In this document: positions 8,657 through 18,118 of the stretch, piece after piece | Layout of the letters: every line of letters begins with the position of its first letter | How positions within the stretch are numbered: the first letter of the stretch is position 1 | Source of the DNA: Saprospiraceae bacterium | Lineage (GTDB): Bacteria > Bacteroidota > Bacteroidia > Chitinophagales > Saprospiraceae | Reading direction: 5' to 3' | DNA length: 64,000 nucleotides | Assembly: GCA_016715965.1 (NCBI GenBank) | Contig: JADJXG010000001.1 | Coordinates: 3,291,501 to 3,355,500, forward strand | Notes under the pieces: model-generated | What the model was told of the DNA's origin: nothing | Database searches by the model: none | The model's input: only the letters and a program-made list of their open reading frames with translations | Made by a program: the position numbers and the translations under genes

Positions 8657-9076
8657 ATGAAAGATTTATTGGATCTAATTGCACGTGCATTTATCTCAGC
8701 TATATTTTTATTTGAAGCTTTTACTTCTGCAAAGTTTTTTGACAGGACAAAGTTGACCATGACTGAATATGGATTGACCTGGAATCAGGATTTTTTACTG
8801 GTCTCTACCATAATTGCTCTCACTGTTGGGGGTATTTTTTTATTAATTGGATATCGACCAGGTTTTGCTGTTTTATTGTTGTTGATTTATTGGGTTCCGG
8901 TTACATTTATTGTCTACTCTTTTTGGAACAAAGCCCCTGACAAACAAACCCTTTATTCGATTCTATTTATGAAAAATATTGCTATTACCGGTGGACTTAT
9001 ACATATTTATTTGTACGGTACAGGTCGATATAGCTTTAGAAGATTGGTAGGGATGACCCGAATACCAAAATCTTAA
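8657..9076 (+). CDS. DoxX-family membrane protein
   Basis: 139 aa from the ATG at 8657; a longer in-frame reading begins inside the preceding Fe-S gene and is less likely. Four hydrophobic segments (about 5-22, 43-62, 67-88 and 100-118) give the four-helix DoxX topology, with the N-terminal RAFISAIFLFEAFTSAKFF resembling DoxX family starts. DoxX proteins are linked to quinone or thiol redox reactions in some organisms, but the function here is not predictable. It follows the Fe-S carrier by 17 bases and is probably co-transcribed. Confidence 0.75.
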   Translation: MKDLLDLIARAFISAIFLFEAFTSAKFFDRTKLTMTEYGLTWNQDFLLVSTIIALTVGGIFLLIGYRPGFAVLLLLIYWVPVTFIVYSFWNKAPDKQTLYSILFMKNIAITGGLIHIYLYGTGRYSFRRLVGMTRIPKS

Positions 9077-9104
9077 ATTAAGGGAATTGTAAATGATTTC
9101 GGAC

Positions 9105-10697
9105 ATGTTTTCAAAGTGTTGGCTGGGCCTATTTTGCATTTGTGCGCTCAATACTTCGGCTCAACAGAAGATTGAATTCAGTTTTGATACCATCAGATTA
9201 ATAAATTGGCCAAACATCCATTCCTTTAGCTACGGAGAATGGGAAAATGAGGTATATATCTTCGGCGGAAGAAAAGATGGTATTCATGAAAAAAAGTCAG
9301 GGTTTGAAAGACAAACAAACAACTTCAATTTGTATATTTGGAATCCTTCTACCCAACATATTGATTCGATGGACCTTCGATTCCTCCCGGACTCATTGCT
9401 GGATCCACTAATTGCTGCAGCCACTAATTTCTATCAAAAAGATAATTTTCTTTTGATCATTGGAGGATATGGTCAAAATAGATTGGATAGTTTTCTAACT
9501 TATGCCAGTCTGATCGTTGTGGATTTGGCGAAAGCAAAAAAACTCTCTAATTGGTCTGATACCTCCTCCAGAGTGATCAGACAATTGATCCATCCGGATT
9601 TTGCAATCGCTGGTGGACAACTCATCATGATCAATGATGCTTTTCTCTTAGTTGGAGGGCATCAATTTTACGGAATTTATGATGACAACTCAGGAGCAAT
9701 AGTACAACATTATTTAAATAAAGCTTCAAGCTTTAAACTGAAGTTTGAAGGCAATGATATTATAATTAATGATTGGTTTGATCTTATCGATGAGTTTAAT
9801 TTTCACAGACGCGATTTTAATTTAGTGCCTTTCATATTTGAGGATGGGATTCTGGAAAGCATGGTCTTTTCGGGAGTATTTCTTGTCAATGAAAATAGGC
9901 CCTTTCTCAATATTGCTAGATTAAATTCGAACAGATTTGTTGACATTCAAGATTTCAGACAGTTGTTAGCCAACTATCATTGTGCTAAATTGGGCATTTA
10001 TGAAAGGGGAGCAAACATCATGCAGCAGTGGTTTTTTGGAGGAATGGCTGAATATTTCATTGATGAAAACGCACAAGTCATTCAGGACCCTAAAGTCCCA
10101 TTTGTCAAGACAGTTTCCTCCATTGTAAGATTACCGGATGGAAGTTATTTTGAAAAGTATCAACAGACTGGTTTGCCGGGATATTTTGGTACCAATTCTG
10201 AAATTTATATTTTACCCCATATCAAAAGGACAAATGAGAGTTCAAAGATTATTGAATTGGACTCCATTCAAACAGATTCGATCGACATAGCCATTCTGTT
10301 TGGTGGAATCTATAACCCAACAACTGATCCTAATCCCTGGAGTAATAACAAAGCATCTACAACAGCAGCAAATTCATACATTGTCAAAATAAAATTACGA
10401 AAATCAATTCATAATCAAACTCAAAGTGGAAATACCAGAAATGAGAAATTTCCAATCTTTAACTTTTACCCACAACCAGCAAAAGAAAACTTGTTTTTGG
10501 ACTTTGCAGACTATGGTTGGAAGAATATTTCTGTTTGTTTAATAGACCAACAGGGGCTTCAAATACAAAATTATACATTTAATGCAGGTGACAAGCTGGA
10601 AATTCCTTTAAAAGACGTAAAACCAGGGATCATTACAGCTTATGTCTTGTTGGATCATCAGTATCCTTATTCAAGGAAAATTGTCATCTCTAACTAA
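9105..10697 (+). CDS. Secreted Kelch-like beta-propeller protein with T9SS sorting domain
   Basis: 530 aa from the ATG at 9105 (a further ATG at 9093 adds four residues). Signal peptide MFSKCWLGLFCICALNTSAQ. The body contains Kelch-like blades, for example EVYIFGGRKDG, FLLIIGGYGQNR, FLLVGGHQFYG and WFFGGMAEY, each with the GG pair. The end (NFYPQPAKENLFLDF to SRKIVISN) is a type A T9SS sorting domain. No enzymatic motif seen; probably a cell-surface or secreted structural or binding protein. Confidence 0.8.
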   Translation: MFSKCWLGLFCICALNTSAQQKIEFSFDTIRLINWPNIHSFSYGEWENEVYIFGGRKDGIHEKKSGFERQTNNFNLYIWNPSTQHIDSMDLRFLPDSLLDPLIAAATNFYQKDNFLLIIGGYGQNRLDSFLTYASLIVVDLAKAKKLSNWSDTSSRVIRQLIHPDFAIAGGQLIMINDAFLLVGGHQFYGIYDDNSGAIVQHYLNKASSFKLKFEGNDIIINDWFDLIDEFNFHRRDFNLVPFIFEDGILESMVFSGVFLVNENRPFLNIARLNSNRFVDIQDFRQLLANYHCAKLGIYERGANIMQQWFFGGMAEYFIDENAQVIQDPKVPFVKTVSSIVRLPDGSYFEKYQQTGLPGYFGTNSEIYILPHIKRTNESSKIIELDSIQTDSIDIAILFGGIYNPTTDPNPWSNNKASTTAANSYIVKIKLRKSIHNQTQSGNTRNEKFPIFNFYPQPAKENLFLDFADYGWKNISVCLIDQQGLQIQNYTFNAGDKLEIPLKDVKPGIITAYVLLDHQYPYSRKIVISN

Positions 10698-10705
10698 GGT
10701 GGTAA

Positions 10706-11464
10706 TTATTTCTGTTTGAATTTAGCGATTGCATTTTTAGAAAATTGGCTTAATACCAATCTACCACTAATCGAGGCCCTTTTATTCATTAGATTTTCCC
10801 AATGATCTGTCCCTTCCCAAAAGACACTCTTTAGTTCAGCCAAAGCTTCCGGATTTGAGGAAGCCAATATCGAGGAAAAATATTCAATATATTGATCCAA
10901 CTGTTCCGTGGTTTGAAAAACTTCGTGGAATAGATTATTTTGTTTTGCCCAATCAGCGGTTTGCCATTCCGTCGCATTCAAAGCCAATTTTGCAAAAGTA
11001 GATGTTCCAATTTTTTTTTCGACCACCGGACCAATCACAAAAGGCCCAATACCTACTGCCAATTCACTTAGACGGATAGAAGAAAAGTGAGTTGCCATTG
11101 CATAATCGCAAGCTGCTGCCAAACCAACTCCTCCACCCACAGCCTTACCATGAATACGACCTATCACTATTTTTGGAGAATTTTTTAAGGCAAGAATAAC
11201 CTTGGAAAATCCGGAAAAAAATTGTATCCCTGATGGCAAATCACGAATGGTAACCAATTCATCAAAGCTTGCTCCAGCGCAAAATGCTTTTTCTCCTTCA
11301 CTCTTAAGTAAGATTAATGATTTAGTAGAACTTTTTGAAACTTCTGTAATTTTATCAGCCAACGAAAGTAGCAATGCAGATGGGAGAGAGTTGCTTTGCT
11401 CAGAAAAAAAACTAATTTCTTCATAATACTCTTTTGTTGACACTTTCACATATGGATCCATCAT
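10706..11464 (-). CDS. Enoyl-CoA hydratase/isomerase family protein
   Basis: 252 aa crotonase-fold protein that should act on a CoA thioester. Oxyanion-hole regions are visible as FCAGASFDEL and GKAVGGGVGLAAACDYAMA, and a Glu in SELAVGIGP lies where crotonases carry a catalytic acid. The N-terminal beta strand is somewhat short and divergent. It follows the PaaY-type gene by 3 bases in the same direction. That pairing resembles phenylacetate degradation or carnitine clusters, but no other paa or cai genes are in the window, so the substrate is open. Two adjacent ATGs (11464 and 11461) are both possible. Confidence 0.85.
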   Translation of the reverse strand: MMDPYVKVSTKEYYEEISFFSEQSNSLPSALLLSLADKITEVSKSSTKSLILLKSEGEKAFCAGASFDELVTIRDLPSGIQFFSGFSKVILALKNSPKIVIGRIHGKAVGGGVGLAAACDYAMATHFSSIRLSELAVGIGPFVIGPVVEKKIGTSTFAKLALNATEWQTADWAKQNNLFHEVFQTTEQLDQYIEYFSSILASSNPEALAELKSVFWEGTDHWENLMNKRASISGRLVLSQFSKNAIAKFKQK

Positions 11465-11467
11465 ATT

Positions 11468-12061
11468 TTATGTTTTGTGTTTTGTCCAGTTTTTAAATTC
11501 TCCGGTAGGTGTTTTCCAATTCTCAGGAAGTGTATTCAAGGGCTCAACTGGCTTAAGTTCATTCAAACATTCGCCGGCCAACTGCTGGTACAGTTGTGTG
11601 CCCTGCTTCTTCCATTCCAACATTTCGTCGGAAACTTTCTTAATCACCTTAGCTGGATTTCCAACTATCAAAGATCGATCTTCAAATGTGGATCCTTCCT
11701 TCACAAAGGACATTGAACCCACAATACTGCCAGATCCTATTGTGCAACCATCCATAATAACAGAATTCATGCCAATCAAACATTCTGACTGAATGTAAGC
11801 ACCGTGAATAATAGCGCCATGTCCGACATGAACATTGGATTCCAAATGCACGACCATCCCAGGAAACATGTGAATCATAACATGCTCCTGTATATTACAC
11901 CCGTCATCGATAATAATCTCTCCAAAATCTCCCCGAATTGCAGCAAACGGACCGATATACACGTTGGCTCCAATTCTAACACATCCTGTTATAGCTGCCA
12001 AAGGATGAACGAAAGAGGATGGATGGATGTATGGGATAAATTCTTTAAACTGATAAATCAT
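11468..12061 (-). CDS. PaaY/CaiE-type hexapeptide-repeat (gamma-carbonic-anhydrase-like) protein
   Basis: 197 aa left-handed beta-helix protein. Hexapeptide repeats run from about 10 to 150, and the sequence follows the PaaY family closely (FVHPLAAITGCVRIGANVYI, RGDFGEIIIDDGCNIQEHV, GHGAIIHG, LIGMNSVIMDGCTIGSGSIVG, then LIVGNPAKVIKK). The His residues of the gamma-CA metal site are present. E. coli PaaY is a thioesterase clearing dead-end phenylacetate intermediates. The ATG at 12061 matches family starts; an upstream ATG at 12091 adds ten unlikely residues. It is followed 3 bases later by the enoyl-CoA hydratase. Confidence 0.88.
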   Translation of the reverse strand: MIYQFKEFIPYIHPSSFVHPLAAITGCVRIGANVYIGPFAAIRGDFGEIIIDDGCNIQEHVMIHMFPGMVVHLESNVHVGHGAIIHGAYIQSECLIGMNSVIMDGCTIGSGSIVGSMSFVKEGSTFEDRSLIVGNPAKVIKKVSDEMLEWKKQGTQLYQQLAGECLNELKPVEPLNTLPENWKTPTGEFKNWTKHKT

Positions 12062-12121
12062 AAATCTGCAATCTATTGCAAAAATAGTCATTATTTTTAC
12101 GAGAAATTGTAATTTAAAGAA

Positions 12122-12787
12122 ATGCTTAGTCCTGAATACACAAAATTCTTCCGAGATCTGTCAGACAACAATAACAGGGAGTGGTTTAATCGCAACAAAA
12201 CCATTTTTAAAACTGAAGCAGAGACTATGTTTAAGGGTTTTATAAAAGACCTGATTGATTCATTTTCCAACTTGATGCCAGACTATAAAAATTTACCTGA
12301 AGAAGCAATATTCAGAATTTATAAAGATGTAAGATTCTCAAAGGACAAAACTCCCTACAAAACTTACATGTCTGCCTTGTTGAGTACAGGGGGAAGAAAA
12401 AGCATGGAAAAAGCAGGATGGTATATTGAAGTTCATCCTGAAAGAATAGATTTTTATGCCGGGGTGTATCAACCTGACAGTGCAAATCTTCTGAGAATTA
12501 GAAATCATATTTCAAGGAATTTTACTGAATTTAATTCCATTATCAATGAACAGGAATTCAAAAAACATTTTGGTGAAATCATTGGAGAAAAAAGTAAAAT
12601 ACTACCTGCACACCTGAAATCTGTCGCTCAAAGCGTTCCTGAAATTTACAATAAAGCATTCTATATTATAGGTTGTTTGAAAGAAAATCAATATGACAAA
12701 TCCAAATTGATCCAAGATATATTGGTTAAATGGAAATTAACACAGCCATTTATCAGGTTCCTTTCAGAAACTGATATAAAAAATTAA
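12122..12787 (+). CDS. DUF2461 family protein (TIGR02453)
   Basis: 221 aa, usual length for the family. Recognised by FFRDLSDNNNREWFNRNK near the N-terminus, IFRIYKDVRFSKDKTPYKTY at about 60-80 and the later GWYIEVHPERIDFYAGVY block. The function of the family is unknown. It is a single gene on the plus strand, divergent from the PaaY-type gene and convergent with yihY, with only 2 bases between the stops. Confidence 0.9.
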   Translation: MLSPEYTKFFRDLSDNNNREWFNRNKTIFKTEAETMFKGFIKDLIDSFSNLMPDYKNLPEEAIFRIYKDVRFSKDKTPYKTYMSALLSTGGRKSMEKAGWYIEVHPERIDFYAGVYQPDSANLLRIRNHISRNFTEFNSIINEQEFKKHFGEIIGEKSKILPAHLKSVAQSVPEIYNKAFYIIGCLKENQYDKSKLIQDILVKWKLTQPFIRFLSETDIKN

Positions 12788-12789
12788 GG

Positions 12790-13740
12790 TCAATTTTGCG
12801 AAGGCGCGGTTAGTTGACGATTGATAATGATTGCAGCATTAATTTCAAAGCCCAATAACAAAATAATTACATTCAACCGAATCCAAATCAGGGTAATAAT
12901 GAGTGCCGAAATAGCCCCATAAACTTTATGGTATTGCGAAAAATTTTCGACAAAATAACCAAACACCAAAGAAGACAAAATTGAACCCAATGTTGCGAAT
13001 ATCGTGCCAGGAGAATAAAATCCGATGGGTTTCCTAAGTGCTGGGCCATAGCGATAAATCAAATCAATTACTGTAAAAAACAGCAAAATAACTACAAGAT
13101 ATTGTAACATTTTAATGGCATAGGAAGTAAAAACATCCAAATTTAACAATCCAAATAGCCAGTTAAAAATTGTACCTCCTAAAATGAGAAGTATGACAGA
13201 CACGATAAGTAAAAGACCCAATAAAATTGTAATTATAACTGCAACTGTTTGCTTTTCTATGAAACTTCTTTTTCGAAAACTTGATTTGTAGGTTTTGTCA
13301 AACCCCTTCATCATTGCAAGGATTCCATTGGAGGCAAAATACAGTGCAAGTAAAAATCCGATGGAGAGCAAACTTCCTTTGGCTTGTGGCTTAAGTCCGG
13401 AAACAACATTGTTCCATAAATATTTTGAAGTATCTTCTGGTAAAATATTATTCATCGAAATCTCTAGGGTCCTAAATAAATCCAATTCTGAAGGCAAATA
13501 AGCAGTCAAGGTAAACAAAAAGACAATAGCGGGAAACAAAGCTAAAAAAAAATGATACGCCATAGCACTTGACTTTGTGGAGATATCATTCTTATTAAGC
13601 TCGGATTTTATAAAGGAAATAAGATCATAAATACTAACTCCTTGAAATCCTGGGAAAGAGTTTGACTGTGCAAATACCATCATTTTTTTTACGAGTTCGG
13701 AATTGGAAACAAAACGATGGATTCGATTATTGATTGTCAT
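12790..13740 (-). CDS. YihY/BrkB-family inner-membrane protein
   Basis: 316 aa from the ATG at 13740, which overlaps the upstream thioesterase by 14 bases. A longer reading from 13812 would overlap it by 86 bases. About six transmembrane helices. The family block MAYHFFLALFPAIVFLFTL (first helix), a central YFASNGILAMMKGFDKTYK and the C-terminal IWIRLNVIILLLGFEINAA are typical. The family was once called RNase BN in error; its real function is not settled. Last gene of the arcA-thioesterase-yihY unit. Confidence 0.9.
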   Translation of the reverse strand: MTINNRIHRFVSNSELVKKMMVFAQSNSFPGFQGVSIYDLISFIKSELNKNDISTKSSAMAYHFFLALFPAIVFLFTLTAYLPSELDLFRTLEISMNNILPEDTSKYLWNNVVSGLKPQAKGSLLSIGFLLALYFASNGILAMMKGFDKTYKSSFRKRSFIEKQTVAVIITILLGLLLIVSVILLILGGTIFNWLFGLLNLDVFTSYAIKMLQYLVVILLFFTVIDLIYRYGPALRKPIGFYSPGTIFATLGSILSSLVFGYFVENFSQYHKVYGAISALIITLIWIRLNVIILLLGFEINAAIIINRQLTAPSQN

Positions 13741-14146
13741 TTTGATAAGGCTGGATAAGATCAAAGAGGACAGAGGGTGTAGCCATTCTACTTTTTGTTT
13801 CCCTTTCAACAAAACAAAGAATTACAAGGCCATTGTTTGCCAACTTTCCATTCTCTTTAAATACATTGGTTTGAAAATGGATGGTATTATCGGTTAAACT
13901 TAAGATGGTGGTTTCCAAAGACAGAAGTTCATCATAAAAACATGGCCTTATGTACCTGCAATTCATGGACATAACGGGCATAAAAATCCCCATTTCATCC
14001 TCCATCTTTTGATAACTCAAACCCAATGACCTCAATGCCTCGACCCTTCCGGTTTCGTAATACATAGGATAATTTCCATAATAGACATAACCCATTCTAT
14101 CTGTCTCGGAATACCTCACCCTCCAATTTGTCTTATGTCTAAACAT
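13727..14146 (-). CDS. YbgC-like acyl-CoA thioesterase (4-hydroxybenzoyl-CoA thioesterase family)
   Basis: 139 aa single hot-dog-fold domain. The active-site block RYSETDRMGYVYYGNYPMYY at about 10-29 carries the Asp and downstream Tyr-Gly-Asn pattern of the family (YbgC: D-x-x-x-x-V-Y-x-x-Y). The helix that follows contains ETGRVEALRSLGLSY. It hydrolyses acyl-CoA thioesters; the acyl group is not predictable. The start overlaps the end of arcA by 8 bases and its end overlaps yihY, so the three genes are probably one transcript. Confidence 0.88.
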   Translation of the reverse strand: MFRHKTNWRVRYSETDRMGYVYYGNYPMYYETGRVEALRSLGLSYQKMEDEMGIFMPVMSMNCRYIRPCFYDELLSLETTILSLTDNTIHFQTNVFKENGKLANNGLVILCFVERETKSRMATPSVLFDLIQPYQNDNQ

Positions 14147-15416
14147 CTTTTATCAAGGTCTCTCTGCTCACTGGGAATGACATACAATGTGGGCCTCCAC
14201 GCGCCCTTGATAATTCGCTTGAAGAAATGGTGATAATGGTATCCTTCAATTCAGCCGGATTCATTTTTCCACTTTGAAAATTTTCCAATAGCTCAGTGGC
14301 ATGAATTACCTGATAACCAAAATCTTTAAATGCCTTTTCTGTTTTTGGATTCCTGTCATAAGTGATGGCAAGACCAGGTCGGATTGTCAACAAATTACAA
14401 CCGTCAGTCCATTGTTCTCGCTCCTGGTATGGAGATTTACCGTTACCACTCCAGATAAACTGGATGTTCTTGCCCAATTCATTTTGCATAAAATCCAATA
14501 CAGATGGATATTCCATGACCTCACCATTCATTCTGTGTACAGTAACGTATGATCCAAAGCCATCCTTTACGATGGGTTTATAGCCCACAAATTGTCTGTG
14601 ATTAATTTGTGTAAACAAAGTGTCGATGTGCATAAAGGAACGCTCTTTTGGTACGTCTATTTCAACCACATTTTTAATTAGACCTTTATTAAACAACACT
14701 TTCTTTAAGACCATTAAAGCATGCTCCGTTGTTCGTTCGCTGGATCCTATTAATAAGTAATCATCATTGATCAACATCAAATCACCGCCTTCGATTGAGA
14801 TGGGTTCACCGTCCCTGGACGGAGGAAACTCATCCACTAAATTTAGATTAATCAATTTATTTTCCAAATTCAAATGTGCAAAGAGGGGATGGGCATATAA
14901 AAAAAACCGGGTGAGTAAATTTTCTCTGTGGCGTACAGATTTTGCGGCTTTGGTAATAACGATATGGTCTTTGATGGCCAAACCAATGTCCCTTGTAAAA
15001 ATAAAATTTGGTATTGGATCAAAATAAATTTTGTCTCCCTTTGAATCGTAACCCGAAATTAAAACTTTTGCCAATTCAACATGATCCATGTTATTGAGTT
15101 CATCCACCCATGCCTTGGGAAGCTCTTCCCATTCCTTAATTTTAAGAATTAATTCTGCCTTTAAATCCATGCTTGCATCAAGAGACTCCCTGATCAAAAC
15201 TTCAGTTTCCAAAACATTTTCTGAACCAATCAAAAAACCCAAAATTTTGGTAAAAACATCGTGCTCATCTCGCATGGTAGGTAAATAAACGATGTCATCG
15301 AAAAGCAATTCACCCGCTCTTTTTGGACTTATGCGATCAATCCCTACATCTGGTCTGTGAACAATTAATTTTTTGAGATTACCAATCTCGGAATTAACAT
15401 ATAAATCCTTTAGCAT
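14139..15416 (-). CDS. arcA: Arginine deiminase
   Basis: Hydrolyses arginine to citrulline and ammonia. 425 aa from the ATG at 15416; a longer in-frame reading adds six residues. Guanidino-modifying fold with the typical motifs: FTRDIG at about 140, EGGDLMLINDDYLLIG, HIDTLFTQI (catalytic His region) and the C-terminal GGPHCMSFPVSR with the nucleophile Cys411. No ornithine carbamoyltransferase, carbamate kinase or ArcD antiporter lies nearby, so this is not a standard ADI energy operon. It heads a unit with a thioesterase and yihY. A related amidinotransferase activity is a less likely alternative. Confidence 0.88.
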   Translation of the reverse strand: MLKDLYVNSEIGNLKKLIVHRPDVGIDRISPKRAGELLFDDIVYLPTMRDEHDVFTKILGFLIGSENVLETEVLIRESLDASMDLKAELILKIKEWEELPKAWVDELNNMDHVELAKVLISGYDSKGDKIYFDPIPNFIFTRDIGLAIKDHIVITKAAKSVRHRENLLTRFFLYAHPLFAHLNLENKLINLNLVDEFPPSRDGEPISIEGGDLMLINDDYLLIGSSERTTEHALMVLKKVLFNKGLIKNVVEIDVPKERSFMHIDTLFTQINHRQFVGYKPIVKDGFGSYVTVHRMNGEVMEYPSVLDFMQNELGKNIQFIWSGNGKSPYQEREQWTDGCNLLTIRPGLAITYDRNPKTEKAFKDFGYQVIHATELLENFQSGKMNPAELKDTIITISSSELSRARGGPHCMSFPVSRETLIKDV

Positions 15417-15653
15417 AAAAATAGAGATAAGCACAAAGTTAGTAATTTTTTCGGATCATTGATGAACAGATTGCTGCCCAACATTCACAAGCTATTGATT
15501 ATCTATGGAATAGACTTTTTTTATTATAAAGTATTACCTGCTATTGATTTAATCTCCAAACCTAAAAGTACTTCTTCAATTAAAAAGAAAATTTTACGGC
15601 AATTGTCACAATCGCTGTTGTGATATCTGAATATGCAAAGTAAAACAATATGT
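15417..15653. other. Intergenic region between arcA and manC (237 bp)
   Basis: It holds a -7-like box for arcA at 15434-15441 (TAACTTTG on the minus strand) and a six-bp inverted repeat TCACAA-N6-TTGTGA at 15606-15623. A 53-codon plus-strand frame at 15462-15623 matches nothing I recognise and is probably chance. No T-tract-bearing terminator was seen. Confidence 0.4.
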
Positions 15654-16718
15654 TTACAAAAATTTATTTCCAAACTGGCTTTCTATCTTTTGCACCAATT
15701 TCTTAACTGACTGTTCTTCATTTCTTGGTAAAACCAAGATGGCTTCTGTTGTATTTATTATGATCAAATCTCTGATTCCGTAGGTTGCTAATATTTGATT
15801 TCCTTCATTGTAAATCATACAACCTGAGGTCTCCAGAAGAATTTGTTTGCCATGCAGAGAGGTGTTCGCAAATTCATCCTGCTGGATTAAACCATAAACA
15901 GATCCCCAAGTGCCGAGATCACTCCAACCAAAATCAACTCTTTTTACAAAGATCTTATTGTAATTTTCGAGAATCGCATAGTCAATAGAAATGTTCTCGC
16001 ATTCCTGATAGACCTTTTCAATTTGTTCCAAACCATTCTTTTCAAACAATTGATACATTGCAGCACATTGCTCTTGAAATGCCGACAGAATGGTCGGAAT
16101 AGACCATAAAAACATACCGCTATTCCAAAGAAATCGGCCAGTATTCATATATTCAATGGCCAAATTTCTATCTGGTTTTTCAACAAATCTTGAAACCTTA
16201 AAAACCTCATTATTTTCTTCACTTTCAGGATCAAACTCTATATATCCATAACCAGTATCAGGTCTGGATACTTGAATTCCCAAAGTTAAAATCCCCTCTT
16301 CATTCTTTAAAAAGCTGACTGATTCCTCTACATCCAATATGAATTGATTGGATTGCAAAATCAAGTGATCTGAAGGAGCAACGAACATTAATGCATTTGG
16401 GTTAATTTTTTGGATCACTAGGGCAGCATATAATATACAGGGGGCCGTATTTTTGCGCTCGGGTTCCAGAAGAATATTCTCTTCAAGCACATCAGGTAAC
16501 TGATTTTTTACAAGTTCGAAATAATCTTTATGAGTGACTATCAAAATGTTACTGGCAGGACTTACATTCAATAATCTGTCCCAGGTCAGCTGCAACAAAG
16601 ACTTTCCTGTACCCAAAATATCCAAAAACTGCTTGGGGTGATTGTTTCTGCTTAAAGGCCAAAATCTACTGCCAACACCTCCGGCGAGAATGACTGAAAA
16701 AATTGAATCTCTCTGCAT
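15654..16718 (-). CDS. manC: Mannose-1-phosphate guanylyltransferase
   Basis: Makes GDP-mannose from mannose-1-phosphate and GTP, a precursor for surface polysaccharides. 354 aa, nucleotidyltransferase domain only (no fused phosphomannose isomerase). The signature GGVGSRFWPLSRNNHPKQF begins at residue 13, with the sugar-binding FVEKPD block at about 175 and the DYAILE region at about 245. It follows an aminotransferase gene by 24 bases on the same strand; no further polysaccharide genes lie next to it. Confidence 0.95.
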   Translation of the reverse strand: MQRDSIFSVILAGGVGSRFWPLSRNNHPKQFLDILGTGKSLLQLTWDRLLNVSPASNILIVTHKDYFELVKNQLPDVLEENILLEPERKNTAPCILYAALVIQKINPNALMFVAPSDHLILQSNQFILDVEESVSFLKNEEGILTLGIQVSRPDTGYGYIEFDPESEENNEVFKVSRFVEKPDRNLAIEYMNTGRFLWNSGMFLWSIPTILSAFQEQCAAMYQLFEKNGLEQIEKVYQECENISIDYAILENYNKIFVKRVDFGWSDLGTWGSVYGLIQQDEFANTSLHGKQILLETSGCMIYNEGNQILATYGIRDLIIINTTEAILVLPRNEEQSVKKLVQKIESQFGNKFL

Positions 16719-16742
16719 GATCGAATTGTCTTAAATGTTCTT

Positions 16743-18026
16743 TTATTTTAAAAATTTCATCATACCAGCTTTCAGTAAATCAAGCATGTCAGGGATCATT
16801 GTGAGATCAATGGTCCCTACAGATATTCTATACCAATCTGATTCCTTGTCGGCCCCAAAAGCCATAAAAGGGACAATGGCCCAATGACATTGTTTGAGTA
16901 AAAATTCAGTAACCGTACTTTGGCTTTCAAATGACAAACCCTGCCCGTAAGACAATCCTTTCCAGGGAAATCGAACGGTAAGATAAATAGCACCTTGAGG
17001 TTTAACGACTTCCACAGGAAATCCCTCCATCTTTAATTTTTCCAAGCCCTGATACAATGCAAATAGTCTTAAGTGAATTTCTCGCTTAAACTGAGATAGA
17101 AACTGATCAACTTTTTCAAAATCTTCTAGATAACGAGCTGTAGCAACCTGTTCTGCTTTGGGTGACCATGCACCTATATGCGACAAAATTGCTCTCATTC
17201 GATTGATGATTTCCAAAGGACCAAATGCCCAACCAACTCTTACTCCGGTTGCAGCAAATGACTTGGACATTCCATCAATGTAAATGACATAGTCTCGCAA
17301 TTCAGGAACTAAATTAACAGGATCCAGATGTTGGTGCTCATCAAAACAAAGTTGACTATAAATCTGATCAAACAAAATATAAATGGGCTTTTTCTTTCCC
17401 TTTCGCCGCAAATTTTCTTTTAGTACGGCAGTTGATATGTCCATCATTGATTCCCTTGAAAACATGGTTCCTGTTGGATTTTGGGGAGAGCACAATGCCA
17501 ACAAAACTGCGTCGCCAAGCAGTACCTCCAATTCTTCCAATCGAGGCATAAAATAATATCCGGATTGGGTCAGCAACTCAACGGGGATTGCACCTGCCAA
17601 GTAGCTGTAATGATTGTTATTCCATGAAGGAATTGGATAAATCACTTTTTCTCCAGGGTCAACGATCGTTAAATATGCCGCATAAATCAATGGTCTGGAC
17701 CCCCCGGAAACTAAAATTTGGTCAACCGGGTAGTTCAGTTTTTGGTATCTATTTATATAGTTTGATATGGCTTTTCTCAATTCAGGCATGCCGTGTGCGG
17801 GCGGATAGTTGGTATGGCTTTGATGGTAAGCTTCAACAATAAAATCTCTTAGTTCTTCGGGAATCGGAAATATTTTAGGATCAAAGTCACCTATTGTCAT
17901 ATTGTATATTTGGTGACCTTCCTGAATTAGTTTATTTATTTCGTTTCCAAGTCTGATAATCTCAGACGGTATCAAATGAGTTGCCATTTGAGACAATTCT
18001 CTCAAGTTTTGATTTTCTGTCATCAT
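16743..18026 (-). CDS. Class I/II PLP-dependent aminotransferase
   Basis: 427 aa fold-type I aminotransferase. The NPTG motif lies at 183-186, the PLP-pyridine Asp at 220 with Tyr at 223, and the Schiff-base Lys255 in DGMSKSFAATGVRVGWAF. A C-terminal Arg in WYRISVGT fits the residue that binds the substrate carboxylate. This subgroup is annotated as aspartate or aromatic-type aminotransferase; the actual amino donor cannot be read from the sequence. It is upstream of manC in the same direction and divergent from the second LOG gene. Confidence 0.9.
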   Translation of the reverse strand: MMTENQNLRELSQMATHLIPSEIIRLGNEINKLIQEGHQIYNMTIGDFDPKIFPIPEELRDFIVEAYHQSHTNYPPAHGMPELRKAISNYINRYQKLNYPVDQILVSGGSRPLIYAAYLTIVDPGEKVIYPIPSWNNNHYSYLAGAIPVELLTQSGYYFMPRLEELEVLLGDAVLLALCSPQNPTGTMFSRESMMDISTAVLKENLRRKGKKKPIYILFDQIYSQLCFDEHQHLDPVNLVPELRDYVIYIDGMSKSFAATGVRVGWAFGPLEIINRMRAILSHIGAWSPKAEQVATARYLEDFEKVDQFLSQFKREIHLRLFALYQGLEKLKMEGFPVEVVKPQGAIYLTVRFPWKGLSYGQGLSFESQSTVTEFLLKQCHWAIVPFMAFGADKESDWYRISVGTIDLTMIPDMLDLLKAGMMKFLK

Positions 18027-18118
18027 TGGGCTTCGGCTTTAAATCAAGCGGTAATATATTCACATTTTTTGAATTGGTTAAAAGTTTATAATATTGCGAC
18101 TTAATTAGTCCACCATTC

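Noticed and set aside
15462..15623. 53-aa frame in the arcA-manC gap
   Set aside because: No recognisable family, signal or promoter; frames of this length are common by chance in AT-rich DNA.
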